Of a stretch of 64,000 nucleotides of DNA, positions 1-8,620 are shown piece by piece. The translations under genes and the position numbers were made by a program. Numbering within the stretch: position 1 is the first letter of the stretch; every line of letters begins with the position of its first letter. The notes below the pieces were generated by a model that ran no database searches, was not told where the DNA came from, and saw nothing but the letters and a program-made list of their open reading frames with translations. The stretch is from Bacteroidota bacterium (lineage in GTDB: Bacteria; Bacteroidota; Bacteroidia; Chitinophagales; Saprospiraceae), in contig PZPC01000025.1 of the NCBI GenBank assembly GCA_003045895.1, positions 1 through 64,000 of the forward strand, given 5' to 3'.

Positions 1-4
1 CTTC

Positions 5-574
5 CTACTTCCGCCTCGTTTCCAACCCCACCACCACCCATTGCTCGCCATCCGGCGATTGAAAGTGGTGCATCTCGGTGAAACCCACTTTGGCGTGGGC
101 GCGCAACGAGCGGGGGTTGCGGGCGGAGATTTCGGTAATGATCAGTTCAAAATGGGGTGCCATGCGTTCCTGCATGCTGTGGTAGAGGCCGGCAAATACG
201 CCTTGCCCCCGGAAGGCCTTGGCTACACAAACCTGACCCATGACCACGTAGTTGATGTCGGCGACGGAGCGGCCCTGCCAGGTGAGTTGTTCGAAAAGGG
301 CAAACATGGGCTCCAACACGGGAATGCGTTCCCGGAAGGCCGGCGTCATGGTGAGAACATAACCTGCTACTTCGGCGTCGGCTTTAGCGATGGTATGCCC
401 GTAGGGATGGTTCATTTCCGCCAGCAGGTCGAGGTCGTGTTCTACGGTTACGAAACCTTGTTCCAGGACTTCGGCCGGGGAGATGTTGCGGGCCAGATTG
501 GCTTGTTGCAGGGCCAGGATGGCCTGGATTTCCTGCGCCGTCTGCGCCCCGCGGTATTGGATAGTTGTCGGCAT
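5..574 (-). CDS. GNAT-family N-acetyltransferase
   Basis: A 189-residue protein with the length and layout of a single GNAT domain. The central strand and loop around residues 110-125 (VVMGQVCVAKAFRGQGVF) carry the acetyl-CoA-binding R/Q-x-x-G-x-G/A type motif, here FRGQGV. The C-terminal part (ARNPRSLRAHAKVGF) matches the usual N-x-R/A-x-x-x-Y/H-x-K-x-GF ending of the fold. GNAT enzymes move an acetyl group from acetyl-CoA to an amine; the substrate cannot be read from sequence. No signal peptide or membrane segment, so it should be cytosolic. It lies 30 bases downstream of the topoisomerase gene on the same strand and may share its transcript. Confidence 0.85.
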   Translation of the reverse strand: MPTTIQYRGAQTAQEIQAILALQQANLARNISPAEVLEQGFVTVEHDLDLLAEMNHPYGHTIAKADAEVAGYVLTMTPAFRERIPVLEPMFALFEQLTWQGRSVADINYVVMGQVCVAKAFRGQGVFAGLYHSMQERMAPHFELIITEISARNPRSLRAHAKVGFTEMHHFQSPDGEQWVVVGLETRRK

Positions 575-604
575 GGGGGATTGATTAGCCTACCCGAACG
601 AGGG

Positions 605-3325
605 TTAGTCAAATAGTTTGGTTTGGCCGTTGCTTTCTATGTCCAGGTCGATGGTGTCACCAGCGGTTAGCGGCCGGTCGTCTTTGACGGGGGGCGTATC
701 TGCTTCGTTGGCACCATTGTCTTCGTCTGGGTCATGGTCATCTTCGTCATCGGTATCTTCGTCCTTGGCGGCCGCTTTCGGCGGTGTTGTTTTTTTGCGG
801 GCCGGCGCTTTCTCTACGGTAATCTTAACTTCCTCCAGCTTGTTGCCGATCGACTTCCAGCCTTTCACGTCGATGAAAGCTTCCAGGTCGACGGTTTTTT
901 CGATCTTGCCTTCCTTGGTGCGGATGCTGTATTTGACGATGTCTTCTTTGGCAATGCTGGCGTAGAAGAGCTTGGTTTGCTTGTGTTCGGTCAGGAACTG
1001 AAAGCGCTGGTTGGTGGTGGTGGTCTCGATGAGGAAACGTTTGACCAGGGTCCAGCCGCGTTCGCCCTCGTAGTAGATGGCGTTGATGACCTGCTTGGGT
1101 TGGAACTTGCCGAGGTGGAAGAGTTCTTTGGGCTCAAACTTCTTGGCCATATCCAGGTCCGTCAGCTCATAGGTGCCGTCGGTGTAGATGGCCAGGAGCT
1201 GGTCACCCGTATCGAAGGCGCCCAGGTAAATGCCCCGGTCGTCTTTGTTGAGGCGGCCGCTCACTTCGTCCATCCAGATCTTCATGGCGCCCAGGGTCGA
1301 CTTGCCCATTTCTTTGAAGGTGATCTTGCGCACGCCGTAGCGGGTCATGATATTGCCGCGGGAGCTGCGCCCTCTGATGGCCACTTCGCTGAAGTCTTCG
1401 TCGAAGGTGCGGATGCGGGCTTTGGCGCTCTGCACCAGTTGTACGGTGATGATTTCTGCCTCGCCATTGGGGTTGGCGCTGAAGTAGAGAACCTTGTTCA
1501 GTTTGTGGCCAGTGGTGAGGTCGTACTCCTTGTCGCGGGTGATCGCCGTCACGTTGAAGCGTTTGATCATGGAACGGCCCGTTTTGCCGTCCAGGTAAAC
1601 CATGTTGTAGGTGGTGCGTTCGTCGCCCTTTTTCCAAACGGCTACGTGAATAATATCCTTACCGACAAACGTTTTATCGGCAATCCGGGTCACCACAAAC
1701 TTGCCGTCGCGGCGGAACACGACCACATCGTCAATATCGGAGCAGTCGCAGATGAAGTCATCTTTTTTCAGGCCCATTCCCACAAAACCCTCCTGCAGGT
1801 TGGCGTATAGCTTGGCGTTGTTGACCACTACCTGAGCGGGTTCCACGCGATCGAAAGTTGTGATTTCCGTTTTCCGTTCCTGCCCTTTGCCGTACTTGGC
1901 CAACAGGTGTTGAAAAAAGGCGATGGCGTATTCCGTCAGGTGTTGCAGGTCGTGTTTGACCTGGGTGAGTTCTTCCTCCAGCCTGGCGATCAGTTCGTCG
2001 GCTTTGAAGGTGTTGTACTTGGAGATGCGCTTGATCTTGATCTCCGTCAGGCGGGTGATATCCTCTTCGTTGATGTCGCGGATGAGGAGCAACCGTTCGT
2101 CTTTGGGGCCTGCCTTTTCACCGGGCACCCGCACGTACTTGCGCAAGCCGGCGTCGATGGTGGAGAGGACCTCTTCCCAGGTTTCGCTCTCTTCGATATC
2201 GCGGTAGATGCGCTTTTCGATGAAGATTTTCTCCAGGCTCGCAAAGTGCAGTTTTTCTTCCAGTTCTTTTTGTCGGATCTCCAGTTCCATGCGCAGCAGC
2301 GCCTTGGTGCTTTCGGTAGAGATGCGCAACATTTCCTCCACGGTGGTAAAATGCGGCTTGTCATCAATGATGACGCAAGCGTTGGGCGAGATCGACTGTT
2401 CGCAGTTGGAGAAGGCGTAGAGGGCGTCAATGGTCAGGTCGGGCGACACGCCGGGGGCCAGTTCAATGGCGATCTCCACGTCGGCGGCGGTGTTGTCGGT
2501 CACCTTTTTGATTTTGATCTTGCCCTTGTCGTTGGCCTTGATGATGCTGTCGATCAGGGCGGTGGTCGTGATGCCGAAGGGCAGTTCCCGGATGGCGAGG
2601 TTCTTGTTGTCCACCTTTTCAATCCGGCAGCGGACCTTTACGCGGCCGCCGCGCTTACCGCCCTGGTAGTCGGTTACATCCACCAGGCCACCGGTATCGA
2701 AGTCGGGATAAATTTTGACGGATTTGCCTTCCAGCAGTTTGATGGAAGCCTTGATCAGTTCGATGAAATTGTGGGGCAGGATCTTGGTGCTCAGGCCCAC
2801 GGCAATACCCTCGGCACCCTGGCTGAGCACCAGCGGAAATTTGACGGGCAGGTGCACGGGTTCGCGCTTGCGGCCATCATAGGACAGCTGCCACACGGTG
2901 GTTTGCGGATTGAAGACCACTTCGAGGGCGAACTTGGTCAGGCGGGCTTCGATGTAGCGGGCCGCCGCCGCCCGGTCGCCGGTGCGGGCGTCGCCCCAGT
3001 TGCCCTGGGGGTCGATGAGGAGGTCTTTCTGGCCCAGGTTGACGAGGGCATCGCCAATGGCGGCGTCACCGTGGGGGTGGAACTGCATGGTCTGGCCAAT
3101 GATGTTGGCGACCTTGTGGTAGCGGCCATCGTCCATTTCTTTCATGGCGTGCAGAATGCGGCGCTGCACGGGTTTGAGGCCGTCCAGCACGGCGGGTACG
3201 GCACGTTCCAGGATGACGTAGCTGGCGTAGTCCAGGAAGTAGTCCTGGTACATACCTTTGAGGGTAACGATATTGTCTTCATCCCCCCCCGGTGCCTGGA
3301 TGCGGGGATCCTGTGATTCACTCAT
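605..3325 (-). CDS. parC: DNA topoisomerase IV subunit A (ParC/GyrA family)
   Basis: A 906-residue type IIA topoisomerase A subunit, the DNA breaking and rejoining half of topoisomerase IV, which unlinks daughter chromosomes with ParE. The winged-helix region has FHPHGDAAIGDALV (about 82-95) and the catalytic tyrosine is Y124 in AARYIEARL. A coiled-coil/tower region and a C-terminal beta-pinwheel follow, ending in a lysine/alanine stretch and an Asp/Glu-rich tail (about 855-890). The residue equivalent to quinolone-contact Ser83 of E. coli GyrA is Ala; as far as I recall this is usual in Bacteroidota ParC. No GyrA box is obvious, which favours ParC over GyrA. The partner gene parE is not in the window. 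A good promoter lies 46 bases upstream. Confidence 0.92.
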   Translation of the reverse strand: MSESQDPRIQAPGGDEDNIVTLKGMYQDYFLDYASYVILERAVPAVLDGLKPVQRRILHAMKEMDDGRYHKVANIIGQTMQFHPHGDAAIGDALVNLGQKDLLIDPQGNWGDARTGDRAAAARYIEARLTKFALEVVFNPQTTVWQLSYDGRKREPVHLPVKFPLVLSQGAEGIAVGLSTKILPHNFIELIKASIKLLEGKSVKIYPDFDTGGLVDVTDYQGGKRGGRVKVRCRIEKVDNKNLAIRELPFGITTTALIDSIIKANDKGKIKIKKVTDNTAADVEIAIELAPGVSPDLTIDALYAFSNCEQSISPNACVIIDDKPHFTTVEEMLRISTESTKALLRMELEIRQKELEEKLHFASLEKIFIEKRIYRDIEESETWEEVLSTIDAGLRKYVRVPGEKAGPKDERLLLIRDINEEDITRLTEIKIKRISKYNTFKADELIARLEEELTQVKHDLQHLTEYAIAFFQHLLAKYGKGQERKTEITTFDRVEPAQVVVNNAKLYANLQEGFVGMGLKKDDFICDCSDIDDVVVFRRDGKFVVTRIADKTFVGKDIIHVAVWKKGDERTTYNMVYLDGKTGRSMIKRFNVTAITRDKEYDLTTGHKLNKVLYFSANPNGEAEIITVQLVQSAKARIRTFDEDFSEVAIRGRSSRGNIMTRYGVRKITFKEMGKSTLGAMKIWMDEVSGRLNKDDRGIYLGAFDTGDQLLAIYTDGTYELTDLDMAKKFEPKELFHLGKFQPKQVINAIYYEGERGWTLVKRFLIETTTTNQRFQFLTEHKQTKLFYASIAKEDIVKYSIRTKEGKIEKTVDLEAFIDVKGWKSIGNKLEEVKITVEKAPARKKTTPPKAAAKDEDTDDEDDHDPDEDNGANEADTPPVKDDRPLTAGDTIDLDIESNGQTKLFD

Positions 3326-3370
3326 GTCGATCTATCTATTGTATTTGGCAACCTTGTTGCCAGTTGTGGA

Positions 3371-3402
3371 CAAAGATAGCAAACCGATTTTAAAACAAAA
3401 AA
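3371..3402 (-). promoter_or_regulatory. Bacteroidota-type promoter for parC
   Basis: Read on the minus strand, a TATCTTTG element (3371-3378) matches the -7 consensus TAnnTTTG. A TTTTTTG run (3396-3402) lies 17 bases further upstream as the -33 element. The parC start codon is 46 bases downstream. Confidence 0.6.
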
Positions 3403-3427
3403 TATTATTTTGCTTCAAAAAAGAACT

Positions 3428-4273
3428 TTATTCTCCCAGTGGCTCGCCACAGTGCTTGCAAAAAGAAGCGTCGTCGTCGTGTCCTTCCTGGCCGCAGTAA
3501 TGGCAGGCCCGGGTATTGGTAACGGTTTTTCTGGCCGACTTGATGAATTCGCCGGTGACAATCCCCGTCGGAACCGCGATAATGGCGTAACCGAGCAGCA
3601 TGACCACCGCCGATAGCATTTGTCCTACGGCGGTGGAAGGGGTGATGTCGCCGTAGCCAACGGTGGTGAGGGTAACGATGGCCCAGTAGATGGATTTGGG
3701 GATACTCGAGAACCCGGAGTTGGATCCCCCTTCAATGAGGTACATCATGGACCCCAGAATGGTAACGAGAATGCAGACAAAGAAGATGAAGATGGTAATC
3801 TTGGTCAGGCTGGCCCGCATGGCGGTAACGATATAGTGGCCTTCGGAAAGAAAGTGGCCCAGTTTGAGGATCCGGAAAATGCGCATGAGCCGCAAGGCCC
3901 GGATAACGAGGAAAGCCTGGGCGCCGCCAAAGAACAAAGCCAGGTAAGTAGGCAAAATGGCGAGGAGATCGATGATGCCAAAAAAGCTGCGGGCATAATG
4001 CCAGGGGCGGTGGACACAGTAGAGCCGCAGGAGGTACTCGATGGTGAAGAGAATCGTGGTGATCCACTCCAAAACCAGGAGCAACTGCCCGTGGCGCGCC
4101 TGAAAGCTGGTGATGCTCTCCAGCATAGCCAGGCAGATGCTGAATACAATGAGCCCCAGGAGGGCCAAATCGAAGGCGCGGCCAGCAGGCGTGTCCGCCT
4201 CGAAGATAATTTCGTGCAAGTGTTCCCGCAGGGAGCTTAAACGGGGTGGAGAGGAATTATTCGAAGTAGGCAT
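3428..4273 (-). CDS. Voltage-gated-type potassium channel (ion transporter) with C-terminal zinc ribbon
   Basis: About 281 residues with the six-helix ion-channel plan. S1-S4 fall at about 36-138, with an arginine-rich S4-like helix (RALRLMRIFRILK, about 126-138). S5 follows, then a pore loop with the K+ selectivity filter TVGYGD (about 204-209), and S6. After S6 there is a short cytosolic tail with two CxxC pairs (CHYCG at about 257 and CKHCG at about 272), a compact zinc-ribbon pattern. It should conduct K+ across the inner membrane. The ATG at 4273 is preferred over an in-frame TTG two codons earlier. It stands alone between parC and the divergently transcribed regulator gene. Confidence 0.88.
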   Translation of the reverse strand: MPTSNNSSPPRLSSLREHLHEIIFEADTPAGRAFDLALLGLIVFSICLAMLESITSFQARHGQLLLVLEWITTILFTIEYLLRLYCVHRPWHYARSFFGIIDLLAILPTYLALFFGGAQAFLVIRALRLMRIFRILKLGHFLSEGHYIVTAMRASLTKITIFIFFVCILVTILGSMMYLIEGGSNSGFSSIPKSIYWAIVTLTTVGYGDITPSTAVGQMLSAVVMLLGYAIIAVPTGIVTGEFIKSARKTVTNTRACHYCGQEGHDDDASFCKHCGEPLGE

Positions 4274-4476
4274 ACCCAAGTTGTCGTTTTACAAGCCAAA
4301 AATAATCCTTACATTTGTTGTAGGCCAGGTTGGACAGCTAATACATACGCCGCCAACCCGCTTACATACTAGGCAATAGGAAACTACACTAAAAGTCATG
4401 AATTTACGGTTCTTTGGGCGAAGCAACAAAAAAGCCCGGGAACGTAGCCCATTTTTTAAAAGTAAAAAATTGCCTT

Positions 4477-5238
4477 GTGATTAAAGCAGTCATTATTGAA
4501 GACGAAATCAATGGTCTGAACAATTTGCAGAACCTTTTGGCCGAGCATTGTGAAGGCATTGAAGTGATCGGCACCGCCGGCTCCATTGAAGAGGGTTACG
4601 ACCTGTTGGCCGATTCAGAGATCAAGCCCGATCTGGCTTTTCTGGACATCAGCCTGCCGGATGGTCTGGTTTTCCAATTGCTGAACCGCTTGCGGCCACT
4701 CCAGTTTGACATCATTTTCGTTACCGCTTACGAAGACTACGCCATCAAAGCCTGTGAGTACAGCTCTATTGGTTACGTGATGAAGCCCATCGATCCCGAT
4801 ACCCTCGTGGAAGCCGTGGAACGGCTCCAGCCCAAAGCGGATTCGGCCATTGACAAGCGGATGGATATTTTCCAAAATTACCTCAACAACCCCAATGCCT
4901 TTACCAAGATGAGCATTTCGGCTCTGGACGGTATTTATTTTGTGAATATCAAAGACATCCTCCGCTTCGAAGCCGAAGACAATTACACCCACATTTTCCT
5001 CAACGACGGCCAACGCCTGACGGCTTCCAAAACCATCAAGGCCTACGAGGACATGCTGGAGCCCTTCAACTTCTACCGCGTACACAAACGCCACGTCATC
5101 AACCTCAACTACATGCGCAAATTTGTCAAAGGCGATGGCGGATACCTGATCATGGACGATGAAATGAAAATTGAAGTTTCGCGCCGCCGCCGGCCAGCGT
5201 TCATGGAACAGATGAAGCGCTTGCAGGGCGGGTTCTAA
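4477..5238 (+). CDS. LytTR-family response regulator
   Basis: A two-domain response regulator of about 253 residues. The receiver begins right at the start (IKAVIIEDEINGL) and has the acidic pair, the phosphoacceptor D57 in AFLDISLPDG, and T/K positions in VTAYEDYAIKA and VMKPID. The C-terminal half (about 145-250) is a LytTR DNA-binding domain (LRFEAEDNYTHIFL, FYRVHKRHVINLNYMRKF). I chose the GTG at 4477 because the receiver fold begins there. An ATG at 4414 would add 21 residues with no family counterpart. Downstream come a small leader peptide gene and a TPR histidine kinase, the probable phosphodonor. Confidence 0.88.
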   Translation: MIKAVIIEDEINGLNNLQNLLAEHCEGIEVIGTAGSIEEGYDLLADSEIKPDLAFLDISLPDGLVFQLLNRLRPLQFDIIFVTAYEDYAIKACEYSSIGYVMKPIDPDTLVEAVERLQPKADSAIDKRMDIFQNYLNNPNAFTKMSISALDGIYFVNIKDILRFEAEDNYTHIFLNDGQRLTASKTIKAYEDMLEPFNFYRVHKRHVINLNYMRKFVKGDGGYLIMDDEMKIEVSRRRRPAFMEQMKRLQGGF

Positions 5239-5348
5239 CACCTGATCGCTTGCGGCTTATAGATACAATAATTAAAATATGCTTTAAAAATCATTAAGTT
5301 ACGCCATATTTTTTAGTGTTAAGGGAAGCGGAAATTTAAAATAGCTGG

Positions 5349-5356
5349 TACTTTTG
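5349..5356 (+). promoter_or_regulatory. Candidate -7 promoter element upstream of the small peptide gene
   Basis: TACTTTTG fits TAnnTTTG and lies 88 bases before the ATG of the 48-residue peptide. A convincing -33 element is not visible, so this is a moderate call. If used, the peptide has its own promoter separate from the response regulator gene. Confidence 0.35.
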
Positions 5357-5443
5357 TGTATCTTTATACCTTATTGAGCGTGTTTGAGAGGCGCGCTCGG
5401 TATCTGCATACTTTTTAAATTGTCATTCCTTAAACCGAGAACT

Positions 5444-5590
5444 ATGGCCAAAGACAAAGACTCTGGCATTGATAAGCTCAAAAAAGACAAGGATTTAAAG
5501 CCGTTACCCAAGAAAGAAATGACCAAATTCACTGGTGGCAAGAAAAAGCGCCGGTGGAGCAAAGGTTGTGGTGGTATTCTACCGCAGTAG
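5444..5590 (+). CDS. Small peptide with double-glycine leader (putative secreted peptide or RiPP precursor)
   Basis: A 48-residue basic peptide. Residues 22-32 read PKKEMTKFTGG, the pattern of Bacteroidota double-glycine leaders: an E-M/L-x-x-[hydrophobic]-x-GG ending, as in TIGR04149-type natural product precursors. Cleavage after GG would release a 16-residue core, KKKRRWSKGCGGILPQ, with five Lys/Arg in its first eight residues, one Trp and a single Cys. The leader is itself highly charged. No exporter or peptidase gene (C39 ABC type) is nearby. The gene has a candidate promoter and its own strong terminator, so it is probably transcribed alone. It lies between a LytTR regulator and a soluble TPR histidine kinase. 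A peptide signal or an antimicrobial are both possible; neither is shown. Confidence 0.6.
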   Translation: MAKDKDSGIDKLKKDKDLKPLPKKEMTKFTGGKKKRRWSKGCGGILPQ

Positions 5591-5657
5591 AAAATAATAC
5601 CCAACGTGTTTCCCCTTGTCTTGGTTGATCTGATCAATTGAGATTGAAAAAATGAAT

Positions 5658-5695
5658 AAACAGGACTATGTTCGCTGAGAATATAGTCCTGTTTT
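5658..5695 (+). terminator. Intrinsic terminator after the small peptide gene
   Basis: A perfect 12-bp stem (5658-5669 with 5683-5694) with a 13-base loop, followed by T-rich sequence. It ends the peptide transcript. It also argues against the kinase starting at 5668, a position inside this hairpin. Confidence 0.75.
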
Positions 5696-5730
5696 ATTCC
5701 AACCTTTTTTCCTTGAGAGCAATTCCGCTT

Positions 5731-7653
5731 ATGTTCGCTACTTACGATCAAGCTGTCACCCAGCCGGGACTGTTGGAACAAAAGCTGAGCCAGCAAAAAG
5801 ATCCCCTGCAACGCCTGGCGATTATCGACCAGCTGGCCAGCCACTACGCCTACACCAATGTGCTACGGGCCCAGAAGCTGTTGGAAGAGCAATGGCTGCT
5901 CTTGGAAAAACACGAGGTCGCTGATTTCCGGTTCCGTTTTTTTCTCAACAAGGTGGTGGTACAGAATCAACTGTACGACTTCCAGGGGGCTGCCGAAACC
6001 GCCCGCCAGGGGATCAACTACCTCGAAGATGCCGGATCTATCCGGCAGGTAGCTGAACTTTACCTGGAATACGCTGGCGTATGCACCAACCTGGGCGACC
6101 TGGAGAAAACCGATAAGTTTCTGCAAAAAGCCGTCAAGGTGCTCAAAAATTTCCCCGACCAGCAACTTCAGTCGCGCATTGCGTGCCGCCGGGGCTATAT
6201 GCAATTGCACGCCGGCAACCTTTCTATTGCAACCGACCAGTTCCTTTCCGCCATTTCCATGATGGATATTCACTCGGGAAAGCTGGAACTGAAAGACGAA
6301 TATTTTCGCTCCCTCCTTTTCGCCGGCCTGGGCCAGGTATACGAGCGCAACGAAAAATACGAGAAAAGTGCCAAAGCCTTCCTGCAGGTCATTGACCTGT
6401 GCGAACGCCTGGGTATGTCGAACCGCCTGGCCTGGCACTACCTCAACGTAGGCCGCGCTTACCTGGCGCTGGAAAAGAACGAGCAGGCCAAGGAATTTCT
6501 CCAGAAGGTCATCGACACCCGCGACGACCTCAGCCTCCTGGCCCGGGCCAGCGCTTACGCCAACCTCGGCTTCAATTCCTTCGAAGAAGACGATCCGGAA
6601 ACGGCCCTCGACCTGCTGAATCGCGCCGAACACCTGCACCGCGAGCTCAACCCCAACGACTACAACAACCTCGGGGTCATCGCTTCCTGGCGAGGTCGCA
6701 TCGAGACCGATCAAGGGGAATATGAAAAAGCCCTGATCTCTTTTGCCGAAGCCCAGCAGTGCGCCGAAGCCCTGGAAGACTACAAGATGCTGGCCGAGGT
6801 ATACAGCGATTACGCCGCGCTCTACGCCGCTACCGCCGACTACCAGCTGGCCTACGAATACCAACAGGAACACGACCGTATCATCAGCCTGCACCTCATC
6901 GATATGGATCGCCGTCAGCAACAAGAACTGGAAGTAAAATACCAGGCCGCCACCAAGCAGCAGGAAGCCGAACTCCTCGAACTCAAAGCCACCCGCCTCC
7001 AGCTCAAGGCCCTGCGGGCACAGATGAACCCCCACTTCATCTACAACGCCCTCAATTCAATTCAGAATTTTATCACCTCCAATGATCCGGCGACCGCCTC
7101 GCGCTACCTGGCAAAATTTGCCAAACTTATGCGCCAAAGCCTGGAGTACTCTGACGAAGAGATCATCTCCCTGGAAAAAGAACTCGAATTTCTCGAAGAC
7201 TACCTCTACATCAACGAAAAATTGCGCTTCGAAGACCGCCTGAGCTACCGCATCATTGTCGATGACGATATCGAGGAAGACATCCTGGGCGTGCCCACCA
7301 TGATCGTGCAACCTTACGTGGAAAATGCCCTGGAACACGGCCTGCGCTCCCGCAAAGATGGCCTCGTCACGGTACACTTCAAATTCTGGGACGATGACAC
7401 CATCTGTTGTGTAGTCGAAGACAATGGCATTGGCCGCCAGCAAGCCCTTGCCCGCCAGCAAAAAGACCCCAACCGCGAAAACTACCGCTCCCGGGGCACC
7501 CAGATTACCGAAAAACGACTGGAGCTCCTGCGCCAGTCCAATGAACACGAGGTAATGGTGCGCACCATCGACCTGTATTCGCCCACCGATGGTACCCCCA
7601 GCGGTACCCGCGTCGAGATCATGATTCCCATCGTAGAAATCCAGATGAAGTAA
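5731..7653 (+). CDS. Soluble TPR-containing LytS-type sensor histidine kinase
   Basis: About 640 residues. The N-terminal 380 residues are helical repeats of TPR type (for example ...AGLGQVYERNEKYEKSAKAF). A coiled coil (about 385-430) leads into a His_kinase domain: H-box with H435 in AQMNPHFIYNALNSIQNF, N-box PYVENALEHGL, and G-box VEDNGIGRQQA. No membrane segment separates TPR and kinase, unlike the usual Bacteroidota TPR-TM-LytS proteins, so this sensor should read a cytosolic signal. Its partner is likely the LytTR regulator at 4477. The ATG at 5731 is chosen because the earlier ATG at 5668 is inside the terminator of the preceding gene. Confidence 0.88.
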   Translation: MFATYDQAVTQPGLLEQKLSQQKDPLQRLAIIDQLASHYAYTNVLRAQKLLEEQWLLLEKHEVADFRFRFFLNKVVVQNQLYDFQGAAETARQGINYLEDAGSIRQVAELYLEYAGVCTNLGDLEKTDKFLQKAVKVLKNFPDQQLQSRIACRRGYMQLHAGNLSIATDQFLSAISMMDIHSGKLELKDEYFRSLLFAGLGQVYERNEKYEKSAKAFLQVIDLCERLGMSNRLAWHYLNVGRAYLALEKNEQAKEFLQKVIDTRDDLSLLARASAYANLGFNSFEEDDPETALDLLNRAEHLHRELNPNDYNNLGVIASWRGRIETDQGEYEKALISFAEAQQCAEALEDYKMLAEVYSDYAALYAATADYQLAYEYQQEHDRIISLHLIDMDRRQQQELEVKYQAATKQQEAELLELKATRLQLKALRAQMNPHFIYNALNSIQNFITSNDPATASRYLAKFAKLMRQSLEYSDEEIISLEKELEFLEDYLYINEKLRFEDRLSYRIIVDDDIEEDILGVPTMIVQPYVENALEHGLRSRKDGLVTVHFKFWDDDTICCVVEDNGIGRQQALARQQKDPNRENYRSRGTQITEKRLELLRQSNEHEVMVRTIDLYSPTDGTPSGTRVEIMIPIVEIQMK

Positions 7654-7775
7654 ACATTCCTCGCCTTCGCTTGCGCGTTACTTTAACGTTTTCTTTGTAC
7701 CACCGCCGTAGGGGTTAGCGTTTATGGAGGACATCTTAAGATAAGATCCCCCTTAATAACCAAAAAAAGAGTACC

Positions 7776-8369
7776 ATGAAAACGAGTAAATTTTTCTGCC
7801 TGGCTTTCGCGTTGCTGTGTTTTGCTCAACTGGCGGTAGCACAGGTGAAGGTGTCACCCAAGGTTGGCCTGAATGTTTCGGGCGTAGACGCCAAACTCAC
7901 CGATTTCGACGCACAGGCGCGGGCCGGTTGGAATGCAGGTATGGATTTCCGGATCGGTAAGGGCTTGCTCTTCCTGGCACCGGGTGTGCATTACTACAAC
8001 TATACCGCCCGCCTGATGGAAAACCTGGACGAGAACTCCCGCATCGACTTCACCGAGGAAACGACCATCCAAAGTATCAAGGCGCCCCTGAACATTGGCC
8101 TCCGGGTTACTGGCGACAACGGCCTCTTGGGGCTGCACGTGCGGGGCGGTATTGTGCCCACCTACGTCATGGGCGTGAAGGCAGTGGATAACTTCGACTT
8201 TACCGTCGACCAACTCCAGCGCCTCACCTGGGGCGCCAATGTAGGTGTCGGACTGGACCTTCTCTTCTTTACCGCCGACGTGTCTTACGAAAAAGGCCTC
8301 ACCGACTTTTTTGCCGACGCCGAAGGCAAAAATAATGTCCTCACTTTTAGCCTCGGCCTGAAGTTTTAA
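7776..8369 (+). CDS. PorT-like outer membrane beta-barrel protein
   Basis: A 197-residue exported protein. A clear signal peptide (MKTSKFFCLAFALLCFAQLAVA, cut before Q) is followed by alternating amphipathic strands typical of small Bacteroidota outer membrane barrels (SPKVGLNVSG..., ending in the aromatic TFSLGLKF). The final Phe is the usual barrel-assembly signal. It fits the outer membrane beta-barrel (PorT-like) group; a transport or sensing role cannot be assigned. An A-rich leader precedes the ATG and a terminator hairpin follows the gene, so it is probably monocistronic. Confidence 0.8.
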   Translation: MKTSKFFCLAFALLCFAQLAVAQVKVSPKVGLNVSGVDAKLTDFDAQARAGWNAGMDFRIGKGLLFLAPGVHYYNYTARLMENLDENSRIDFTEETTIQSIKAPLNIGLRVTGDNGLLGLHVRGGIVPTYVMGVKAVDNFDFTVDQLQRLTWGANVGVGLDLLFFTADVSYEKGLTDFFADAEGKNNVLTFSLGLKF

Positions 8370-8427
8370 GGGGTCCCTGCTGTTAATCTCTTAAACAGCG
8401 TGGCCCGGGGTTGCTAACCTGCCCGGC

Positions 8428-8466
8428 AAAAACGCCTGCTGATCGGATCGATTGGGAGGCGTTTTT
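8428..8466 (+). terminator. Intrinsic terminator after the barrel gene
   Basis: A 10-bp stem AAAAACGCCT/AGGCGTTTTT (8428-8437 and 8457-8466) with a 19-base loop ends in a T-run, 60-100 bases after the stop of the barrel gene. Confidence 0.65.
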
Positions 8467-8531
8467 GAAATTTGGCAATTCCCGGTGGGCCATTTAGGTT
8501 GCCCGTTGCACTCCGTAGCCAGAAATGACGC

Positions 8532-8547
8532 GGAACCTGCAGGTTCC
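8532..8547. repeat. REP-like 16-bp palindrome
   Basis: GGAACCTGCAGGTTCC is a perfect palindrome in the spacer before the YdeI-family gene. It has no T-tract, so it is not a normal terminator. It resembles short extragenic palindromes that recur in genomes; copy number cannot be checked here. Confidence 0.4.
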
Positions 8548-8620
8548 AAGTCAGCACGTAAAAACGCATCTTTACGAAGAGCATTTAGATGTCCTAAGTT
8601 TTTAAACATATTTGCCACCC

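Noticed and set aside
734-1810. Long plus-strand ORF (358 codons) inside the parC gene
   Set aside because: It is the antisense of parC, with Val/Gly/Phe-rich composition typical of a reverse-strand shadow and no domain. parC's motifs are intact in the other frame.
1907-3316. Long plus-strand ORF (469 codons) opposite parC
   Set aside because: Shadow of the parC reading frame on the other strand; same low-complexity composition, no start context.
605-3325. Ala at the quinolone-contact position of ParC as a resistance mutation
   Set aside because: As far as I recall Bacteroidota ParC normally have A-S/A-I there rather than Ser in the GyrA83 position, so it is more likely natural variation.
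5863-7035. Minus-strand ORF of 390 codons across the TPR histidine kinase
   Set aside because: Antisense shadow of the kinase; no domain or signal.
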